A DNA stretch of 64,000 nucleotides from Patulibacter sp. SYSU D01012 (GCF_017916475.1 NZ_JAFMTB010000001.1:310001-374000); one strand, 5' to 3'. Positions 26,745 through 34,909 are shown, counted from the first letter of the stretch. A program made the numbers and translations. Notes: a model not told the origin generated them from the sequence alone.

Positions 26745-27641
26745 CTAGACGGTCGCCCCCTGCCAGACGTCGATCGACCGGCGCAGGCCGGCGGCGACCC
26801 GCGCGACGGCCTCCTCGCGGGTGCACGCGTCGTTCAGCCAGTCGGCCACCGGCGCCCACCAGATGCTGCGGCCGATCGCAAACCCGGCGAAGCCCTCGGT
26901 CGCCGCGGCGATCCGCACCCAGTGGTCGACGCGCGCGTCGTCGGCGCCGCGGCCCAGGACGATGATCGGCGCGTCGACCGCGCCCCGGGCCGCCTGCGCC
27001 GCGACCGCGGCGGCGTCCTCCACGGTCTCGAAGCCCTCGACCTTCCACAGGTGCACGAGGGTGCCGCTGCGCTGGAACGCGTCCATCGTGCGGACGGTCA
27101 GCTCCGCGCGCTGCTCGGCGTCGTAGCGGTCGCGGTCCCCGCCGGCCGCGGCGAGCTGGGCGTCGGTCGGCGGCACCAGCAGCTCGAAGAGGAGCTTGCG
27201 GCCCAGGCGCTCGCAGAGCGCGGAGACGTCCGCGAGCGCCGCGCGCTCCCGCGCGTTCTGGGCCTCGTCGCCGTCGGGGTTGTAGCGGACGAGGACCTTG
27301 ACGTAGTCCGGGTCGAGGTCCTCGATGTGCGCGGCGGCGTCGTCGCCGTACTCGAGCGCGAAGTGCTTCTGGCCGCTGCGCTCGCACGCGACGGCCAGCG
27401 TCACGCCGTCCCGTCGGGCGGCGCGCGCGACGGCGGCGCCGTACTGCTCGTCCACGAGCACCGCCAGGCGGCCGGCGCCGAACCCGCCGTCGGCCAGCAC
27501 CGCGCGGGCGCCGTCGTAGATCAGGTCCTTCGCGGGCGGCACCAGCTCGTCGGCCCGGTCCGTGCGGCCCGGCAGCATCTTGCCGACGAGGGCGTTGCGG
27601 TGGTCGAAGGCGAGCATGAACAGCGGGGCTGCGTCCGGCAT
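26745..27641 (-). CDS. DUF2090/LacD-type class I aldolase, putative tagatose-1,6-bisphosphate aldolase
   Basis: A 298-residue TIM-barrel protein related to LacD and to the DUF2090 domain fused to IolC kinases. Motifs are FMLAFDHRNAL (about 9-18, as in LacD), DPDYVKVLVRYNPDG (about 107-121), LLFELLVPP and LWKVEGFET (about 200), whose Lys aligns with the Schiff-base lysine of LacD; the late GFAIGRSIWW matches a phosphate-binding end. Inferred role: cleave tagatose-1,6-bisphosphate to DHAP and glyceraldehyde-3-phosphate. A GGGAGGA site is 5 nt before the ATG. It is divergent from the GH4 operon, with shared operator-like dyads between. Confidence 0.78.
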   Translation of the reverse strand: MPDAAPLFMLAFDHRNALVGKMLPGRTDRADELVPPAKDLIYDGARAVLADGGFGAGRLAVLVDEQYGAAVARAARRDGVTLAVACERSGQKHFALEYGDDAAAHIEDLDPDYVKVLVRYNPDGDEAQNARERAALADVSALCERLGRKLLFELLVPPTDAQLAAAGGDRDRYDAEQRAELTVRTMDAFQRSGTLVHLWKVEGFETVEDAAAVAAQAARGAVDAPIIVLGRGADDARVDHWVRIAAATEGFAGFAIGRSIWWAPVADWLNDACTREEAVARVAAGLRRSIDVWQGATV

Positions 27642-27680
27642 TGGATCCTCCCGGCGCCTCGCGCCGACCGTGCGTGAATG

Positions 27681-27736
27681 ATGAGCGAAATTGCTCATAT
27701 CGGACCCTAGCCGATCAAGCTTGCTCAATGTAGGGT
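27681..27736. promoter_or_regulatory. divergent operator/promoter region of the sugar island
   Basis: Two dyads lie between the aldolase and GH4 genes: ATGAGC-6 nt-GCTCAT at 27681-27698 and GATCAAGCTTGCTC at 27713-27726 (12 of 14 symmetric). TAGGGT at 27731-27736 is the -10 for the leaderless GH4 start at 27744. The element (A/T)TGAGC recurs upstream of the SIS gene. These are probable sites for the DeoR-type regulator encoded at 30956. The region is AT-rich against its surroundings. Confidence 0.65.
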
Positions 27737-27743
27737 GCAGATC

Positions 27744-29036
27744 ATGCTCAAGATCACGTTCATCGGGGCCGGCAGCGTCACCTTCACGCGGGAGCTGCTC
27801 GGCGACCTGCTCGCGTTCGAGGAGCTGGCCGACGCGCACATCGCGCTCCACGACATCGACGAGGAGCGCCTGCGCACGGCGGAGGCGATGGCCCGGTGGA
27901 TCGACGGGCAGCTGGGCGGGCGGGCGACGATCACCACCCACCTGGACCGCCGCGAGGCGCTCGACGGCGCCGACTTCGCGATCAACATGATCCAGGTCGG
28001 GATGCACGAGTCGACGCTGCTCGACTTCGACATCCCCGCCAAGTACGGCCTGCGGCAGACGATCGGCGACACGCTCGGGACCGGCGGCATCTTCCGCGCC
28101 CTGCGCACGATCCCCGTGCTGCTCGGGATCGGCGAGGACATGGCCGCGGTCTGCCCCGACGCGTGGCTGCTCAACTACACCAACCCGATGTCGATCCTGT
28201 GCCAGGCGTACGCCGAGGGCTCGCCGCACAAGAAGATCGTCGGGCTGTGCCACTCCATCCAGCACACGACGCGGCAGCTGGCCGAGATCGTCGACGTGCC
28301 GTTCGAGGACGTCACCTTCCTCGGCGCGGGCGTCAACCACCAGGCGTTCATCCTGCGCTTCGAGCGCGACGGCGAGGACCTGTACCCGCGCCTGGCGCAG
28401 CGGGTGGCGGACGACCCCGAGCTGCAGCGCCGCGTGCGCGTGGAGCTCTACCGCCGCCTGGGCTACTTCCCCACGGAGTCCAGCGAGCACTCCGCGGAGT
28501 ACCTGCCGTGGTTCCTGCGCGACGACGAGCTCGTCGACCGCTTCCGCCTGAAGGTCGGCGACTACATCGACCGCAGCCAGGAGAACCTGGACGAGTACGA
28601 GCACATCAAGCGCGGCCTGGCGTCCGGCGAGCAGTTCGAGATCGAGCGCAGCCTGGAGTACGCGTCGCTCATCATCCACGCGATGCACACGGGGCAGCCG
28701 CAGGTCATCTACGGCACCGTCCAGAACACGGGGCTGCTCCCCGACCTGCCGGCGCGGTCGGCGGTCGAGGTGCCGTGCGTCGTGGACCGGACCGGCGTGC
28801 GGCCGACCCCGGTGCCGGACTACCCCGCGCACCTGGCGGCGCTGAACCGGACGTTCCTCAACGTCGCCGACCTGACGGTGCGCGCGGCGCTCGAGGGGCG
28901 CCGCGACCACGTGCTCCACGCCGCGATGCTCGACCCGGCGACGGCGGGCGCGCTCAGCCTGGACCAGACGGCCGCGATGGTCGACGAGCTGCTCGCCGCC
29001 CACGGCGACCGCCTGCCCGAGGGGCTGCGGGGGTGA
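27744..29036 (+). CDS. GH4 family NAD-dependent alpha-glycosidase
   Basis: A cytoplasmic 430-residue family-4 glycosidase (redox-elimination mechanism using NAD+ and Mn2+). The Rossmann start is ITFIGAGSVTFTRELL. Substrate and metal sites show as LLNYTNPMSILC (Asn144 to Pro148), GLCHSIQ (Cys169) and GAGVNHQAFIL (His199), the Cys/His metal pair of MelA-type alpha-galactosidases. In this locus it may act on alpha-galactosaminides released by GH114 (inference). ATG 27744 is preferred to GTG 27735 because TAGGGT (27731-27736) would overlap the earlier codon and sits 7 nt before the ATG. It overlaps the next gene by 4 nt. Confidence 0.9.
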   Translation: MLKITFIGAGSVTFTRELLGDLLAFEELADAHIALHDIDEERLRTAEAMARWIDGQLGGRATITTHLDRREALDGADFAINMIQVGMHESTLLDFDIPAKYGLRQTIGDTLGTGGIFRALRTIPVLLGIGEDMAAVCPDAWLLNYTNPMSILCQAYAEGSPHKKIVGLCHSIQHTTRQLAEIVDVPFEDVTFLGAGVNHQAFILRFERDGEDLYPRLAQRVADDPELQRRVRVELYRRLGYFPTESSEHSAEYLPWFLRDDELVDRFRLKVGDYIDRSQENLDEYEHIKRGLASGEQFEIERSLEYASLIIHAMHTGQPQVIYGTVQNTGLLPDLPARSAVEVPCVVDRTGVRPTPVPDYPAHLAALNRTFLNVADLTVRAALEGRRDHVLHAAMLDPATAGALSLDQTAAMVDELLAAHGDRLPEGLRG

Positions 29037-29995
29037 CCGACGACGGGCCGGTCGACGTCCTCGTCGTCGGCGATCTGAACCCCGACCTGCTCGTCCGCGG
29101 GGACGACCTGCGGCCGCGGTGGGGCCAGGCCGAGCGCGACGCCGAGATGGCCCTGACGCTCGGCGGGTCCGGCGGCATCTGCGCCGCCGGGCTCGCGCGG
29201 ATCGGGCTGCGGACGGAGCTCTGCGCCACCGTGGGCGACGACGCCCTGGGCGACGTCAGCCTGCGGATGCTGGACGACCACGGCGTGCGCCGCGACGCGA
29301 TCCGGCGCGTCGCCGGCGGGCGCACCGGCACGTCCGTCCACCTGCTCGAGCGGGCGGACCGCGCCATCTACACGGAGCGCGGGGCGATGGTGGCCGTCAC
29401 GGCCGACGACGCCCTCGGCCGCCTCGACCCCGCGCCGCGCCACGTGCACCTGGCGGCGGTCTTCCTGCTGCCGGCCATCGCCGCCGACGGCGCCCGCATC
29501 GTCGCCGCGGCCCGCGCCGCCGGGGCCACCGTCTCCGTCGACACCAACTTCGACCCGGAGGACCGCTTCGTCGCTCCCGCGTGGCTGACCCACGTCGACG
29601 TGCTGCTGCCCAACGAGGCGGAGGTCGTGCGCCTGAGCGGCCGCGACGGTCGCGCGACGGACGACGCGACGGTCGAGGCCGCCGCCCGCGAGCTCGCCGC
29701 CGACGGCGCCGTGGTGGTGGTCAAGCGCGGCGCCGCCGGGGCGTTCGCGATCGACGACGGGCGCCGGATCGACGTGGGCGTAGCGCCCACGAGCGCCCCC
29801 GTGGTCGACGCCGTCGGCGCGGGCGACTCGTTCGACGGCGGCTACGTCCGCGCGCTCCTCGACGGGCGGTCGACGCCGGAGGCCCTGCGGCTGGCCAGCG
29901 CCGCGGGCACGCTCTCCACGCGCGCCGCCGGCGGCACCGCCGGGCAGGCGACCCTCGCCGAGGCGTCGGCGCTCGCCGCCCGGGTGCCCGCGTGA
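29033..29995 (+). CDS. PfkB-family sugar kinase, candidate amino-sugar kinase
   Basis: A 320-residue ribokinase-family kinase. It has the N-terminal VDVLVVGDLNPDLLVRG, substrate-binding LGGSGGICAAGLARIG, NEAEVVRLSG and the anion-hole/catalytic motif VDAVGAGDSFDGGYVRALL, catalytic Asp near 264. GTG 29033 overlaps the GH4 stop (GTGA) and its own stop overlaps the next kinase in the same way, so GH4 and both kinases are translationally coupled. The island needs one kinase for the free sugar and one for a hexose-6-phosphate; this one, being of ribokinase type, is the better candidate for the first step (galactosamine to galactosamine-6-phosphate). That is inference. Confidence 0.88.
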   Translation: MTDDGPVDVLVVGDLNPDLLVRGDDLRPRWGQAERDAEMALTLGGSGGICAAGLARIGLRTELCATVGDDALGDVSLRMLDDHGVRRDAIRRVAGGRTGTSVHLLERADRAIYTERGAMVAVTADDALGRLDPAPRHVHLAAVFLLPAIAADGARIVAAARAAGATVSVDTNFDPEDRFVAPAWLTHVDVLLPNEAEVVRLSGRDGRATDDATVEAAARELAADGAVVVVKRGAAGAFAIDDGRRIDVGVAPTSAPVVDAVGAGDSFDGGYVRALLDGRSTPEALRLASAAGTLSTRAAGGTAGQATLAEASALAARVPA

Positions 29996-30945
29996 TCGCG
30001 GCGGTCTGCCCCAACCCGGCGGTCGACAAGCTGTTCGCGGTCGAGGGCGTGCGGGTGGGCGAGATCCATCGGCCGCTCGAGCTCGTCGCCGTGCCGGGCG
30101 GCAAGGGCCTCAACGCGGCGCGGGCCGCGCGGGCGCTCGACGCCCACGTGCTGGCCGTCGTCCTGCTCGCCGGCCACGCCGGCCGCTGGGTCGCCGAGGC
30201 GCTGCGCGGGGACGGGATGCACGTCGACGCGGCGTGGAGCCCGGGCGAGACGCGCACCTGCCTGACCGTCGCGGACCGGACGAGCGGCCGCCCCACGGAG
30301 TTCTACGAGCGGGGCGACGACACGCCGCCGGCGGCGTGGGACGCCTTCGCCGACCGCGTGCGCGCGGCGGGCGTCGTCGCCGGCTGGGTCGGCGTGTCGG
30401 GCTCGCTGCCGCCTGGCGTGGCGCCGGAGTGCGCGGGCGAGCTGGTCGAGCGGGCGCGGTCCGCCGGCGCCCGCGTGGCCGTCGACCACGACGGGCCCAC
30501 GTTGGCCGCAGCGCTCGCGGCCGCCCCCGACCTGGTGAAGGTCAACGCAGCCGAGGCCCGCGGGCTCACCGGCGCCGGCGGCGTCGTCCAGGCGGCGTGC
30601 GCCCTGCACGCGTCGCTCACGGCGGCGCGGGGCGCGCGGGGCCTGCCGCCCGGCGTGGCGATCGTCACGGCGGGCGAGGACGGCGCCTACGCCGTGGGGC
30701 CCGACGGCGTCGTGCGCCACGGGGCCGTCGACGCGCGCGGGCCCTATCCGACGGGATCGGGCGACTCGTTCCTGGGCGCGCTCCTGGCCCACGCGGACCG
30801 GCGGCCGCAGGACTGGGACGGCGCGCTGGCGAGCGCGCTGGGGGCCGCGGCCGCGAACGCCGAGAGCCCCGGCGCTGCGCACTTCGCGCCCGAGCGCGCA
30901 AGAACGCTCGCGGACCGCGCGCATATCGTGCGCGTCGAGCGTTAG
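29992..30945 (+). CDS. LacC/FruK-type hexose-phosphate kinase, candidate tagatose-6-phosphate kinase
   Basis: A 317-residue PfkB protein of the 1-phosphofructokinase/tagatose-6-phosphate kinase branch. It begins with the branch-typical VCPNPAVDKLFAV, then VPGGKGLNAARAARAL, GVSGSLPPGVAPE, DLVKVNAAEARGL and the catalytic PYPTGSGDSFLGALL. Likely reaction: tagatose-6-phosphate plus ATP to tagatose-1,6-bisphosphate, feeding the LacD-like aldolase at the start of the island. GTG 29992 overlaps the preceding stop (GTGA). The promoter of the DeoR-type gene begins inside or just after its last codons. Confidence 0.88.
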   Translation: MIAAVCPNPAVDKLFAVEGVRVGEIHRPLELVAVPGGKGLNAARAARALDAHVLAVVLLAGHAGRWVAEALRGDGMHVDAAWSPGETRTCLTVADRTSGRPTEFYERGDDTPPAAWDAFADRVRAAGVVAGWVGVSGSLPPGVAPECAGELVERARSAGARVAVDHDGPTLAAALAAAPDLVKVNAAEARGLTGAGGVVQAACALHASLTAARGARGLPPGVAIVTAGEDGAYAVGPDGVVRHGAVDARGPYPTGSGDSFLGALLAHADRRPQDWDGALASALGAAAANAESPGAAHFAPERARTLADRAHIVRVER

Positions 30946-30955
30946 GGTGGGCGGC

Positions 30956-31714
30956 ATGAACCGGACGGAGCGCCATCGGGGCATCCTCGACCGCCTGTCC
31001 GAGGCCGGCACCGTCGAGGTCGACGACCTCGTCCAGCGGCTCGGCGTCTCCCCCGCCACCATCCGGCGCGACCTCGAGACGCTCCACGAGCAGCGGCTGC
31101 TCGACCGCACGCACGGCGGCGCGGTCGCGATCAACGGGCTGTACGAGCTGCCGCTCCGCTACCGCGGCTCGCTGCACCGCGACGAGAAGCAGCGGATCGC
31201 CCGCGCCGCGGCGGCGCGGATCCCGGACGGCGCGACGATCGCGCTGACCGGCGGGACGACGACCACCGAGATCGGCCGCATGCTCGTGGACCGCGAGGGC
31301 CTGACGGTCGTCACGAACGCGATCAACATCGCCGCGGAGCTGGCGATCCGCCCGAACATCCGGATGATCGTCAGCGGCGGGGTCGCCCGCGCGGCGTCGT
31401 ACGAGCTCGTCGGGCCGCTCGCGGACGACACGCTCGCCCAGCTGCACGTGGAGCACGCGTTCGTCGGGGTGGACGGCATCACGGCGACGACCGGCATCAC
31501 CACGCACCGCGAGGTCGAGGCGCGCACGAACCGGATGACGGTGGAGCGGGCCGCCAAGGTCACCGTGGTGGCCGACGCGTCGAAGATCGGCACGACCGCG
31601 CTGGCCCGCATCTGCGACCTGACGCAGGTCACGACGCTCATCACGAGCGAGGGCGCCGATCCGGAGCAGCTCCGCGACATCGAGGCCGCCGGCGTCGAGG
31701 TCGAGGTCGCCTGA
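30956..31714 (+). CDS. DeoR-family regulator of the sugar island (AgaR-like)
   Basis: A 252-residue repressor. The N-terminal winged HTH includes RLGVSPATIRRDLETLHEQ and the family wing LLDRTHGGAV; the C-terminal sugar-phosphate sensor domain contains IALTGGTTTTEIGRML, VVTNAINIAAEL, IVSGGVARAASYELVGPLA, HAFVGVDGI and ADASKIG. DeoR regulators usually release DNA when a phosphorylated sugar binds; galactosamine- or tagatose-phosphate is the logical ligand here. TAGGGT at 30943-30948 is 7 nt before the ATG. A 15-bp sequence upstream (30895-30909) recurs after the gene at 31755-31769. Confidence 0.92.
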   Translation: MNRTERHRGILDRLSEAGTVEVDDLVQRLGVSPATIRRDLETLHEQRLLDRTHGGAVAINGLYELPLRYRGSLHRDEKQRIARAAAARIPDGATIALTGGTTTTEIGRMLVDREGLTVVTNAINIAAELAIRPNIRMIVSGGVARAASYELVGPLADDTLAQLHVEHAFVGVDGITATTGITTHREVEARTNRMTVERAAKVTVVADASKIGTTALARICDLTQVTTLITSEGADPEQLRDIEAAGVEVEVA

Positions 31715-31754
31715 GCGGTCGCGCTCGGTCCTGCCGCCGGCGCGCGCCGCGACT

Positions 31755-31829
31755 CGCGCAAGAACGCTCACGCATCGTGGACGAACCTGCGCGTTTGCCC
31801 TTGACCGTGCCGGGGGCCCGCCGTAGGCT
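31755..31829 (+). promoter_or_regulatory. promoter of the secreted GH114 gene
   Basis: A sigma-70-type promoter is readable: TTGACC (31801-31806), 17-nt spacer, TAGGCT (31824-31829), giving a leader of about 90 nt. The 15-mer CGCGCAAGAACGCTC at 31755-31769 also occurs at 30895-30909 before the DeoR gene, so it may be an operator. Confidence 0.65.
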
Positions 31830-31925
31830 CGCGCCCGGAGCCTGCCCCAGTCGGTAGTCAGCCCGGCATCCGTCGCCAGAGCACCGGGCTCGAGGCGGGG
31901 TCGCAGGACGAAGGGAAGGCGTGTG

Positions 31926-32759
31926 ATGCACGCGATGAAGGCGCTGCGAGCGGGGCTCGTGGCCGCGACCCTCGGCGCGGTCGGACTCCTGGGCGGCACC
32001 GCCCAGGCCGCTCTGCCGCCCGCCAACGGCCAGTTCGACTACCAGATCGGCGGGGCGTACTCCCCCGTCTCCACCGTCCAGATCGTCGACCGCGACCGCG
32101 CGGCCGCCCCGGTCGCCGGGAAGTACAACGTCTGCTACGTCAACGCGTTCCAGACGCAGCCGAGCGAGGCGGCGTGGTGGAAGGCCCAGCACGACGACCT
32201 GCTGCTGAAGAAGAACGGCGCGTACGTCACCGACCCGATCTGGAAGAACGAGATCGTGCTCGACACGCGGACGGCCGCCAAGCGCTCGGCGATCGCCGCG
32301 ATCGTCGGCGGCTGGTTCGACGGCTGCGCGGCGGCCGGGTTCCAGGCCGTCGAGCCGGACAACCTGGACTCGTGGGACCGGTCGAAGGGGCTGGTGACGA
32401 CGGCGAACAACGTCGCGCTCTCCAAGCTGCTGGTCGCGCGCGCCCATGCTGCGGGACTCGCGATCGCCCAGAAGAACGGTGCGGAGATCGCGCCCGGCGC
32501 GAAGGCCTCGATCGGCTTCGACTTCGCCATCGCGGAGGAGTGCCAGGTCTGGGGCGAGTGCGAGGACTACACCGACGAGTACGGCGACCAGGTGTACGAG
32601 ATCGAGTACGTCGACGAGGGCGGGCTGCCGAACTTCCAGGCGGCCTGCGCGGCCCGGGGCGCGCAGATCTCGATCATCTACCGCGACCGCGCCGTGGCCC
32701 CGCGCCCGCCGGCGGGCGCGCCGGCCGGCGACGAGCCCTACGTCTACCAGGCGTGCTGA
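31926..32759 (+). CDS. secreted GH114 family glycosidase, candidate endo-alpha-1,4-polygalactosaminidase
   Basis: A 277-residue exported GH114 protein. The signal peptide (LRAGLVAATLGAVGLLGGTAQA) is followed by the TIM barrel: QFDYQIGGAYSP, YNVCYVNAFQTQP, EPDNLDSWDR (about 142-151, conserved Asp residues), LAIAQKNGAE, IGFDFAIAEECQVWGECEDY and QISIIYRDRAV. It has its own promoter and a downstream hairpin, yet sits inside the sugar island. Family knowledge points to cutting alpha-1,4-linked galactosamine polymers outside the cell. ATG 31926 follows GGGAAGG with 6 nt between; the GTG one codon earlier is less well spaced. Paralog of 13494-14315. Confidence 0.88.
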   Translation: MHAMKALRAGLVAATLGAVGLLGGTAQAALPPANGQFDYQIGGAYSPVSTVQIVDRDRAAAPVAGKYNVCYVNAFQTQPSEAAWWKAQHDDLLLKKNGAYVTDPIWKNEIVLDTRTAAKRSAIAAIVGGWFDGCAAAGFQAVEPDNLDSWDRSKGLVTTANNVALSKLLVARAHAAGLAIAQKNGAEIAPGAKASIGFDFAIAEECQVWGECEDYTDEYGDQVYEIEYVDEGGLPNFQAACAARGAQISIIYRDRAVAPRPPAGAPAGDEPYVYQAC

Positions 32760-32761
32760 GC

Positions 32762-32803
32762 GCGGGGGTGCGGCCGGGGCCGCCGTCGCGGCCGCACCCC
32801 CGC
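32762..32803 (+). terminator. terminator after the island GH114 gene
   Basis: A 14-bp perfect stem, 32762-32775 with 32790-32803, two bases after the stop codon. It separates GH114 from the amidohydrolase gene. Confidence 0.75.
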
Positions 32804-32820
32804 CGCGGGAGGGCCGGGCG

Positions 32821-33885
32821 GTGAGCGGGGGGACGCCGGCTCCGCCGGTCCGCTCCGCCCTGCGGGTGGCCGAGACCCGGGTGCCGCGCGCGGCGCACCC
32901 CGTGATCGACGCCCACAACCACCTGGGCCGGTGGCTCGCGTCGTGGGTCGGCCGGGACGGCGGCTGGGCCGTCGACGACGTCGCGGCGCTGCTGCGCCTG
33001 ATGGACGAGGTCGGGATCGAGCAGATCGTCAACCTCGACGGCCGCACGGGGGCGGAGCTCGAGGCCAATCTCGACCGCTACGACCGCGCGCACCCGGGCC
33101 GGTTCGCCACGTTCTGCCACGCCCCGTGGGGCGAGCTCGGGCCGGGCGGAGGCGGGCCGGACGCGATCGTCCGCTCCCTGGAGGCGTCCCGGCGGGCGGG
33201 CGCGCGGGGGCTGAAGGTCTGGAAGGACCTGGGGCTGAGCGTGCGCGACGCCGCCGGCGCGCTCGTGCTGCCCGACGATGCGCGGCTGCGCGACGTGTGG
33301 GCCGCCGCCGGCGAGCTGGGCCTGCCCGTGCTCATCCACACCGCCGACCCCGTCGCGTTCTGGTGGCCGAACGACGCGCGCAACGAGCGCCGGGACGAGC
33401 TGGCCCGCCACCCGGAGTGGTCGTTCCACGGCACCGGCGTGCCCTCGTGGGAGCGGCTGATCGCCGCGCTCGAGGGCGCCGTGGCCGCCCACCCCGGGAC
33501 GACGTTCGTCGCCGCCCACGTGGCGTCGGCGGCCGAGGACCTGGCCCTCGTCCGGCGGATGCTGGAGGACCACCCCAACCTGCACGTCGACGTCTCCGCC
33601 CGGATCGGCGAGCTGGGCCGGCAGCCCCGGGCCGCCCGCGCCCTGCTGGTGGACCACCCGAGGCGCGTCCTCTTCGGCACGGACGCCTTCCCGCCCGACC
33701 GCGCGACGTACGAGCTGCACTTCCGCTTCCTCGAGACCGCGGACGAGCACTTCGCGTACGGCCCCGATCCCGAGGATCCCCATCCGCAGGGCGTCTGGCG
33801 CGTCTCGGCCCTCGACCTGCCCGACGACGTGCTGCGCGCGGTCTACGCGGAGAACGCGCGGCGCATCCTGGCTCCGTCGAGATGA
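32821..33885 (+). CDS. amidohydrolase-2 family metal-dependent hydrolase
   Basis: A 354-residue TIM-barrel hydrolase of the PF04909 type. Metal-ligand motifs are IDAHNHLG (His32, His34), VLIHTADP, FVAAHVASAAE and LFGTDAFPPDRA. The family includes sugar lactonases and decarboxylases. Its job in this island is unclear: it could deacylate or delactonise a substrate, but it is not of the NagA/AgaA deacetylase family. GTG 32821 sits just after the GH114 terminator; no promoter box is obvious. The gene ends 41 nt before the SIS gene. Confidence 0.82.
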   Translation: MSGGTPAPPVRSALRVAETRVPRAAHPVIDAHNHLGRWLASWVGRDGGWAVDDVAALLRLMDEVGIEQIVNLDGRTGAELEANLDRYDRAHPGRFATFCHAPWGELGPGGGGPDAIVRSLEASRRAGARGLKVWKDLGLSVRDAAGALVLPDDARLRDVWAAAGELGLPVLIHTADPVAFWWPNDARNERRDELARHPEWSFHGTGVPSWERLIAALEGAVAAHPGTTFVAAHVASAAEDLALVRRMLEDHPNLHVDVSARIGELGRQPRAARALLVDHPRRVLFGTDAFPPDRATYELHFRFLETADEHFAYGPDPEDPHPQGVWRVSALDLPDDVLRAVYAENARRILAPSR

Positions 33886-33888
33886 ATG

Positions 33889-33931
33889 CTTGCTTTTGAG
33901 CGATACGTCGGATATTCATTCACAAATGAGC
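33889..33931 (+). promoter_or_regulatory. operator-like repeats before the SIS gene
   Basis: The element TTGAGC at 33896-33901 and ATGAGC at 33926-33931 lie 30 bp apart; ATGAGC also occurs in the dyad at 27681 and TTGAGC (reverse strand) near 27727. GCTTGCT at 33889-33895 also matches 27718-27724. An AT-rich GATATT box lies 9 nt before the ATG. This links the SIS/transporter genes to the same regulator as the GH4 operon. Confidence 0.5.
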
Positions 33932-34831
33932 ATCACTGCTGACGAGATCGCCGCACAGCCCGCGCTCTGGCGCCGGGCCGCTGCGATGGCCGACGACCTG
34001 TCCGGCGTGCTGCCGGCCGCCGGCGAGCGCACGTGCATCGTCGGCTGCGGCACCTCGCTGTTCATGGCCCGCGCCGTCGCCGCGCTGCGCGAGGCCGCGG
34101 GCCTGGGCGAGGTCGACGCGTTCGCCGCCTCCGAGCTGCCGGAGGGCCGCCGCTACGACGTCGTCGTCGCGATCTCCCGCTCCGGGACGACGACCGAGGT
34201 CGCCCGCGCCCTCGGCCGCGTGCAGGCCGGGCGCACGGTCGCGATCACCGCCGTCCCCGGCACCCCGGTGCCGGAGGCCGCCGACCACGTCGTCGACCTG
34301 GGCTTCGCGGACGAGGAGTCCGTCGTGCAGACGCGATTCGCCACCACGGTGCTCGCGCTCCTGCGCGCCCAGGTGGAGCCTGCCGCCGTCGCGGCCGCGG
34401 CCGACGACGCCGAGCGGGCGCTCCAGGCCCCGCTGCCCGTCGACGTGGCGGTCCACGGCGAGCAGCTCACCTTCCTGGGCCGCGGCTGGAGCTGCGGCCT
34501 GGCCGAGGAGGCGGGCCTGAAGCTGCGCGAGGCCGCGCAGGCGTGGACGGAGGCCTACCCCGTGTTCGAGTACCGCCACGGGCCGATCAGCATCGCGGCC
34601 CCCGGCCGCGTCGTCTGGGCGCTCACCGCGCTCGACGCGCCGATCGTCGCGCAGATCGAGGCCACGGGCGCGACCCTCGTCCGGCCCGACCTGGACCCGA
34701 TGGCGTCGCTCGTCCTCGCGCAGCGCACCGCCGTCGCGCTCGCGGAGGCCCGCGGGCTCAACCCCGACCTGCCCCGCAACCTGACCCGGTCCGTCGTCCT
34801 CACGGACGAGGAGCTCGAGGTCCTGAACTAG
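33926..34831 (+). CDS. SIS-domain protein, candidate galactosamine-6-phosphate deaminase/isomerase (AgaS-like)
   Basis: A 301-residue protein with two SIS (sugar-isomerase) domains and no glutaminase domain. The first has TCIVGCGTSLFMARAVAAL (about 37-54) and VVVAISRSGTTTEVARAL; the second has LTFLGRGWSCGLAEEAGLKL and the family YRHGPISIA. Stand-alone double-SIS proteins such as AgaS convert galactosamine-6-phosphate to tagatose-6-phosphate and ammonia, exactly the step needed between the two kinases of this island. Substrate is inferred from context. It starts the SIS-transporter segment; the binding-protein gene follows after 78 nt with its own Shine-Dalgarno. Confidence 0.86.
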   Translation: MSITADEIAAQPALWRRAAAMADDLSGVLPAAGERTCIVGCGTSLFMARAVAALREAAGLGEVDAFAASELPEGRRYDVVVAISRSGTTTEVARALGRVQAGRTVAITAVPGTPVPEAADHVVDLGFADEESVVQTRFATTVLALLRAQVEPAAVAAAADDAERALQAPLPVDVAVHGEQLTFLGRGWSCGLAEEAGLKLREAAQAWTEAYPVFEYRHGPISIAAPGRVVWALTALDAPIVAQIEATGATLVRPDLDPMASLVLAQRTAVALAEARGLNPDLPRNLTRSVVLTDEELEVLN

Positions 34832-34909
34832 TCCGTCCGGCCCCGAGGGCGTACGCCCGACCGGGCACCCGACTGCCGCCGTCCCGACGGCCTTCGAAAG
34901 GAACGCAGA

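Noticed and set aside
32821-33885. N-acetylgalactosamine-6-phosphate deacetylase (AgaA/NagA)
   Set aside because: Metal motifs match amidohydrolase-2 (PF04909) rather than the NagA family, so I did not assign deacetylation.
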